From Nemania diffusa (lineage: Eukaryota > Ascomycota > Sordariomycetes > Xylariales > Xylariaceae): DNA of 64,000 nucleotides. The DNA lies in assembly GCA_038501195.1 (NCBI GenBank), contig JBBPUQ010000006.1:4464001-4528000 (forward strand), given 5' to 3'. This document shows, one piece after another, positions 58,472 to 64,000 of this stretch. The position numbers were made by a program, and so were the translations under genes. The notes under the pieces were generated by a model that ran no database searches, was not told where the DNA came from, and saw only the letters and a list, made by a program, of their open reading frames with translations. Within the stretch, counting starts at the first letter, position 1, and each line of letters opens with the position of its first letter.

Positions 58472-59589
58472 GGTGACTGGTGCTTTTTGCTTACGCCGGG
58501 AAAATTGTACGGGATTGTTATACGAAGTGTCAGTGATGGAGTACTCGGGTTTTACGGATGACAATGGTAATGGTAAAGTAATCTGTCGGATACTGTAGAA
58601 TAAGTATATTTATACCTAAGCTGAATAATTTGGCGTCTGGTTGATTCGCTAGGCCATATCCATATCATCATCATAGTGAATACCTTGATAGTAGTTTTGC
58701 CCAGCTGGGGTGATCTCCATGACTATGTCTAATCGTCATATAGAAGGCTACATCGAATGGTCGTGTCACCCCTTTGAAAGTGATATCAGGGATATGTCTA
58801 GGGGCCGGCTTCATCACTGCTCTACCATGTGCTAAATGGTAGGCCTTCTCAGGAGAACACGTAGTGTTAGAGTTTTAAGCATCGTCATTTTGGCGGGTCA
58901 TCTCGTTTACTAATGGCGACTTTGCGCCACAAGGATACATGATGTCACCATGATAGTTGGCGTAATACAGAACCCCGCTATCTTGAATAAAACATCGAAT
59001 TATAGGTGAACGAATAATGAGCTTATAACGCAAGGGGTTGACTGCAATGCGTGGGATTAAAGCAAATGTTGTTGTTGCTGTTCATTCGAGAGAGAGCAAG
59101 AGGCGTTCCGCCGAATTTACAACAGCATATACTCTCAGTTGACTGGCTCACTCATTCTGACAATACTGAGCAATGGAGTCGTTGGTCCACAATGATTTAA
59201 TAATAAAGTCGTTTGGAGATTTCTCCCATTCAATCCCAAGAAAGTAGAGAATGTTTAGATTGATAGCTGGGTGAAGGAATGCCTAGATATAGAATAAACG
59301 TCTTGATTATTTTACGAATCCCTTCCCTCGTTTGTTCCTGTTGCTTTACTTAACTCATCTCCCTTGAGGAGAAAGTTATATTTCGAATACCCGCTGGGCT
59401 TGAACAATGGGCCTACTGATCTGTTGGTTAGTATGACTCTGCAACAAGTTCTACCAATCTGGAAACCTTTTAAAATGATTGAACGTAACAAGAAAACTAT
59501 ATGTTCGTGGTCTTCGCGATGACTTTACATCCCACGGCTTAGGTCGAGGGTCAACACGCCCCAGAACAACGATTCTGCCGCCCTCAAGA
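58472..59589. other. Intergenic, nothing recognised
   Basis: About 1.1 kb of AT-leaning sequence without a supported gene, between the LEA-like gene and the HET relic. Confidence 0.5.
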
Positions 59590-61018
59590 TGGACTTATAC
59601 ACTTACCAGCCCTTAACCTCTGACTGTACTCGTGTGATCTAGCTTTACCCTTCAGCAAGCATCATAGCGCCTCTACACTGCCAACTCGAAGTCATCAACT
59701 TCAAAAGCTACGACTTCGCTCCGTACGAGGCCCTATCATGCACATAAGGCGGCCAAAGCCCTAGCGAGCGCCTGTTCGTCCACTTTGGCCCTGATGCTCA
59801 AGCCGACTTCATCGACACCAACTCTATCAGTGCCTCGCATTCCCTAAGCATCGCTCCCAACCTGGCTTCGGCGCTGTAGCGCTTCCGCCCTTTCGGCCGC
59901 CTACCGCGTCGCCTCTGGGCTGGCACCGTTTGCATAGATCAGGGAAACACCGACGAGAAAGCAGGGCAGATCGCACTGATGACCGACATCTACCGGGTGG
60001 CGACGCGCGTGCAAGTGTGGCCAGGGGCTATAGAGCACGACGTGGAGGTCGCGAGCCGGGTGCCAGCCGCCACTCGCTGGCGACACTTCAAGGCGCGGGC
60101 CGCGCTCTCAGCTGAGCAGGGTTTCAATGACGCGGTGATGAGCTTTATTCAGATGCCATGGTTTACACGCCGTTGAGTTATATAGGAGGTAGTGCTGAAT
60201 GCCGACGTTAGGCTTGTGTGTGGGCCCGTCGAGGTTCCGTTCCGGACGCTTCTCGGGACTTGTACTGGGAAATAGGGGCGGATGGGCGTCAGTCTATGAT
60301 GTCTATGATGGCTATAACGGATCTATATTAGACGCATGCCGCGCCCACTTTCACTAATACTACCAAGGTTAAAGCCACGTTTAATGAGCGAGAGCAAGCA
60401 GGCATTGCAGGCGTCATGAACGCCTTTGATCACTTCGAGCGTGCCGATGGGCGCGAAAGAATATATTCTCTGGGTGCGTTAGCTGTCGATATGAAGCTTC
60501 CGGGCGAGAAGTCGGCGGACCCGTTCTGCCGGGCGCGGGAGGATGTGGTCTTGCGTGTCAACTACAATCTGTTCGTCAGAGATGCATATATCAAATTCGT
60601 GGCTGCAGCAATCTACGCCGGAGGACTGCCTTGGATCTTCAGCCAGGCTGAGTTGCGGGTTGGCGAAATAGAATAGGCAGGAAATCAAGGTGACGGCACC
60701 GAACATTTCCTTCCTCTTGAAATCAAAATGATAACACAGCCCTTCGACACGGTCCACGGCAAGATAATTGTTGGACTTCAATTAGGTCCCAAAGAACTTT
60801 TCTCGTGGGTGCTCAGTAACGCCTCTATCCCCGGCTCCCAGGCGACTGCTCTTACGCAACAATTGATTGAGAGCTTCTTCAGCATCTTTGCGCCTAGTCC
60901 TCAGAGTGTAGGCTTGAGGCATATCTTGGAGGGTAACTTGGATAGTGGTCGGTGTCTGTATTTCCTTGGGACGCACAGTGTAAGTGAGCATGGGGTATGG
61001 CTGGTATTGAATTAGCAC
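59590..61018 (+). pseudogene. HET-domain (heterokaryon incompatibility) pseudogene
   Basis: Fragments in several frames together trace one HET-domain gene: YEALSCT-stop-GGQ near 59,728 (family pattern YEALSYxWG), VCIDQGNTDEKAGQIALMTDIYRVATRVQVW at 59.93-60.02 kb, MSFIQMPWFTRR followed by a broken RWVIQEV segment, then GRERIYSLGAL and AYIKFVAAAIYAGGLPWIFSQA at 60.4-60.65 kb. Stop codons replace expected tryptophans (TGA at 60,175; TAA near 59,744) and a glutamine (TAG near 60,184), all explicable by C-to-T/G-to-A changes; there are also frame shifts. HET genes trigger cell death on fusion of incompatible fungal individuals. This copy cannot encode a complete protein. The outer limits are approximate. 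Confidence 0.85.
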
Positions 61019-61453
61019 ATAAAGTTTAAAAGGATTGAAATAAAATCATGTCTGGGACAAGAAATTTTAGTATATGATATGTGTAGAGACATCAATCAAT
61101 CACTCAATTCAAATTCAATGCAACTATTGGATTGCAAGGCGGATAATAATGTTGAGTAGCTAGCTGGTACAGCAGTATAGTACGGAGAACATGTGTAGGC
61201 ACACTGTGGCGCACTGGTCTAAGAGATCCCTGTCTCAGGCACCTGGTCTGGGGTAGCGCATATGTGCAGCCAATCAGGTGGCCCCTAATTACCTAGGTAC
61301 TTAGGTACCGTTTAAGGAAATTTATTTGACTGCGATCCGAAGCCGGCGTTCAACACACGAAAATAAGTAGACAGAGAACTTCGCTCCAGATACAACAGCA
61401 CAGAATCAACACGCTTGGTATGTCCAACGCCGTTTTCTGTCTGTTCCTTCGCC
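61019..61453. other. Promoter-side spacer of the homoaconitase-family gene
   Basis: No gene is seen. It contains the taggtacttaggtacc-type short words also seen in the 24-28 kb region. Confidence 0.5.
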
Positions 61454-64000
61454 ATGAGCGCACTTGTACGTCACCCCCAGCTAGTAATTGATTAATTGCC
61501 CATGACTTTCGAGACACCTGACTGATCCGGTTATCAATCTAGAGGAGAGCCGGAGCCGTTGCTCTCAATGCCGGACGGTTGCTCCCGCGAAGCTATATCG
61601 TTCGCTCTTCTCGACCGGCATCTCATTTCGTGCGCACTTACGCCGCGACCACCTCACGACGGCAATATGCCTTTCACTCGCAGATTGAGAGCATGCCCAA
61701 TGCCGCCGATATCCTCACCTCTCCGAAGCCTGCCGTCGTAGACAACCCGCAGACGCTCACCGAGAAGATCGTGCAGCGATTCGCCGTCGGCCTCGCTCCC
61801 GGCAAGAAGGTCAAGGCTGGCGACTATGTCACCATTCGGCCCCACGCCTGCATGACCCATGACAACACTTGGCCCGTCGCCAAGAAGTTCATGAACATCG
61901 GCGCCACCAAGATCCATGACAACCGCCAGCTCGTTTGTATGCATGCATACACCACCACCAAACTAAATAGTAGCAGCTGACCGACGACGACGCCCAACAG
62001 ACGCCATAGATCACGCTGTGCAGGACAAAACCCCCCAGAACTTAACCAAGTACCGCCAGATCGAGGACTTCGCCCGCACGCACGGCGTCGACTTTTACCC
62101 GCCAGGATTCGGAATCGGACACCAGGTCATGATCGAGGAGGGCTACGCCTGGCCCGGCACGCTGACCGTCGCATCCGACAGTCACAGTCCTATGTATGGG
62201 GGTATAGGCGCATTAGTTCGTTACCTTTTCAAGTTTCTGTTCTATTGTAGCCGGTTCCAAATCCTAATTTGGTCTATAGGGAACTGCTATCGTCCGCAGT
62301 GATGCTGCGAGCGTATGGGCAACCTCGCGGACATGGTGGCAGGTGCCCAATATTGCACGCGTCACTCGTATGTATATTTCTAGCCCATCTTTCCTCTTCT
62401 GGGCCGTAGTCGTGCGTCTTCTGGTTATGGGGGCAAGTCTGGGAACGGTGATGTCGCAAGACCTGGGAGCTCATATTTTCCAGAGACGCTGCAGGAAAAA
62501 AAGGAAGAAAGAATTACTGACCTCTGACGTGTAGTGACTGGTATCCTACCCCCTGGAGTCACTGGCAAGGACGTCATCGTCGCTCTCTGCGGTCTCTTTA
62601 ACCAGGACGAAGTTCTGAACCACGCCATTGAATTCACCGGTTCCGAGCAGACACTCCAGAGTATCCCCATTGACGACCGCTTAACTATTTCGAACATGGT
62701 AACGGAGTGGGGGGGTTTATCAGGTTGTCGCAATCGGCTCAAGGCAGTGAAGTGAAATTATACTAATCTACTACCTTGTAGGACTGTTCCCCATCGACGA
62801 CGTGCTTATCTCGTGGTACCGAGCGAGGGCTACGACCGCTGCTATGCTCAATACGCCTACCGCAAGCCGCATTAATCATCAGCGAATCGATGAGCTCCTG
62901 GAGAATAAATTAACTGCTGACCCAGGCGCTACTTTTGCCAAAGAACTCTACATCAACCTCTCCACTCTTTCGCCCTTCGTCGCCGGTCCTAATAGTGTCA
63001 AAGTCACTACACCAATTAAGGACCTCGAGCCTCAGGCTATCCCCTTGGACAAAGCCTACGTAAGTCTTCATCCGCTGGTTCGCCCTCCGATCTGGGCCTA
63101 CTGACCGTCGTTCATGCTTAAAGCTCGTCTCGTGTACCAACTCGCGAGCTTCTGATATCGCCGCCGCTGCTCGCGTTTTCCGGGAGGCTGCCAAAGATGG
63201 CAAGCCTGCTAAGATTGCCCCGCGTGTCAAATTTTACATTGCTGCGGCCTCTACTGCAGAGCAGCGCATTGCCGAAGCCGCCGGTGACTGGCAGGTACTC
63301 TTGGACTCCGGTGCCCAAACTCTCCCTGCTGGCTGTGGGCCCTGTATAGGTATGAAATCTTCGCCCACTTTTAAATACAGGTATATACAGATCCTAATTA
63401 AATCGCAGGTTTAGGAACGGTTCGTCTCCCACTAATAGCTCAGTTGGCTTCGCGTTAACATTTTGCGCAAAGGGTCTCCTGGAGCCGGGTGAGGTTGGCG
63501 TGAGCGCCAGCAATAGGAATTTCAAGGGCCGTAGTATGTATGCCCTGAACTTGCTGGGAGAGAAATGTACTGATTCGATACGCTTCAGTGGGCTCTACCG
63601 AGGCCAAAGCCTATCTTGCGAGTCCCGAAATTGTGGCCGCTAGTGCCCTTGAGGGCAAGATTGCCGGCCCCAACTGGTACCAGAAACCGGAGGGTGTTGA
63701 GAAGGTTATCATTGGCGAGGGAAGCGGTGACCATGTCGCTGACAAGGCGCTCTCCATTGAAAATGCCCTCGATAAGCTTATTGCCGAGGCTGAGAGCAGA
63801 ATTACTGCCGCCGAAAGCGAGAGTATACCTCAGGAGAATCCTGAGCAGCCACCCAACCCTTCTACCACGACCACCACCGTCGAAGAAAGCTTGACCGAAC
63901 TTCTCCCTGGCTTCCCCGAGAAGATTGAGGGGGAGATTGTTTTCTGTCCCGATGATAATATTAACACGGATTTGGTATATCCAGGAAAGTATACTTATCA
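61454..64000 (+). CDS. Homoaconitase-family protein (Lys4-like), partial, unusual residues
   Basis: Homoaconitase converts homocitrate to homoisocitrate in mitochondrial lysine synthesis. Ten exons are visible before the window ends: 61454-61465, 61543-61936, 62010-62215, 62280-62367, 62535-62723, 62782-63059, 63124-63349, 63409-63419, 63473-63533 and 63589-64000, all in phase. The N-terminus is Arg/Ser-rich, like a mitochondrial presequence. Family motifs are [66 protein letters not shown], iron-sulfur cysteines in SCTNSR and [26 protein letters not shown] and [14 protein letters not shown]. Departures: the usual FTLDHxVQ reads VYHAVQ at the exon 2/3 junction, losing the Asp before the active-site His, and NTDGIYPG reads NTDLVYPG. 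Introns after exons 3 and 8 have GTTCGT donors. This may be a diverged paralogue rather than the essential gene. Confidence 0.85.

Noticed and set aside
57837..58598. Plus-strand frames opposite the LEA-like gene (up to 209 codons)
   Set aside because: Leu/Arg/His-rich antisense shadows of the repetitive Glu/Gln/His coding sequence.

Overview
The window is nuclear DNA of a filamentous ascomycete (Pezizomycotina, most likely Sordariomycetes). The evidence is short GT-AG introns of about 50-150 bp, an AA9 lytic polysaccharide monooxygenase, a hacA-type bZIP whose spliced C-terminus closely resembles the Trichoderma protein as I remember it, a HET-domain relic, fungal-only families (DUF1996, fungal rhodopsin-like, A-T-TE NRPS-like) and clear signs of repeat-induced point mutation (RIP).

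Layout. Positions 1-11,340 are an extreme AT-rich, gene-free isochore. It contains a dispersed repeat whose two copies differ mainly by C-to-T/G-to-A changes, a degenerate tandem array, and one less mutated island at about 10.26-10.56 kb. From 11.3 to 31.7 kb the DNA is ordinary but gene-sparse: two hypothetical genes, the AA9 LPMO, an intron-containing tRNA-Thr(CGT), a DUF726 alpha/beta-hydrolase, hacA with its 20-nt IRE1-type intron, a 5 kb gene desert and an ESCRT-III CHMP1/Did2-like gene.

Positions 31.7-42.8 kb look like a small secondary-metabolite locus. It holds an FMN-dependent 2-hydroxyacid dehydrogenase with a signal peptide, a P450 C-terminal relic, a secreted serine beta-lactamase-like protein, an A-T-TE NRPS-like synthetase and a divergently transcribed O-methyltransferase. 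A seven-helix rhodopsin-like receptor gene follows at 44.0-45.4 kb.

Positions 47.8-50.7 kb form a 2.86 kb element with long (about 280 bp) terminal inverted repeats. It carries no recognisable transposase but does carry an intact two-exon gene for a protein with a PARP-type-like zinc-binding arrangement, which suggests a Pack-MULE-like gene-carrying transposon. A diverged copy of one end lies at 37.34-37.50 kb beside the NRPS-like gene, and a short inner-end copy lies inside the element.

Positions 52-64 kb hold a GC-richer tandem repeat, an MFS first-exon relic, a secreted DUF1996 protein, a cysteine-rich small secreted protein, a two-helix membrane protein, a hydrophilic LEA-like protein, a HET-domain pseudogene with RIP-compatible stop codons, and the first ten exons of a homoaconitase-family gene that runs off the right edge. 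Exon coordinates are my own splice models checked for phase. Functional names rest on motifs recognised by eye, not on database searches.
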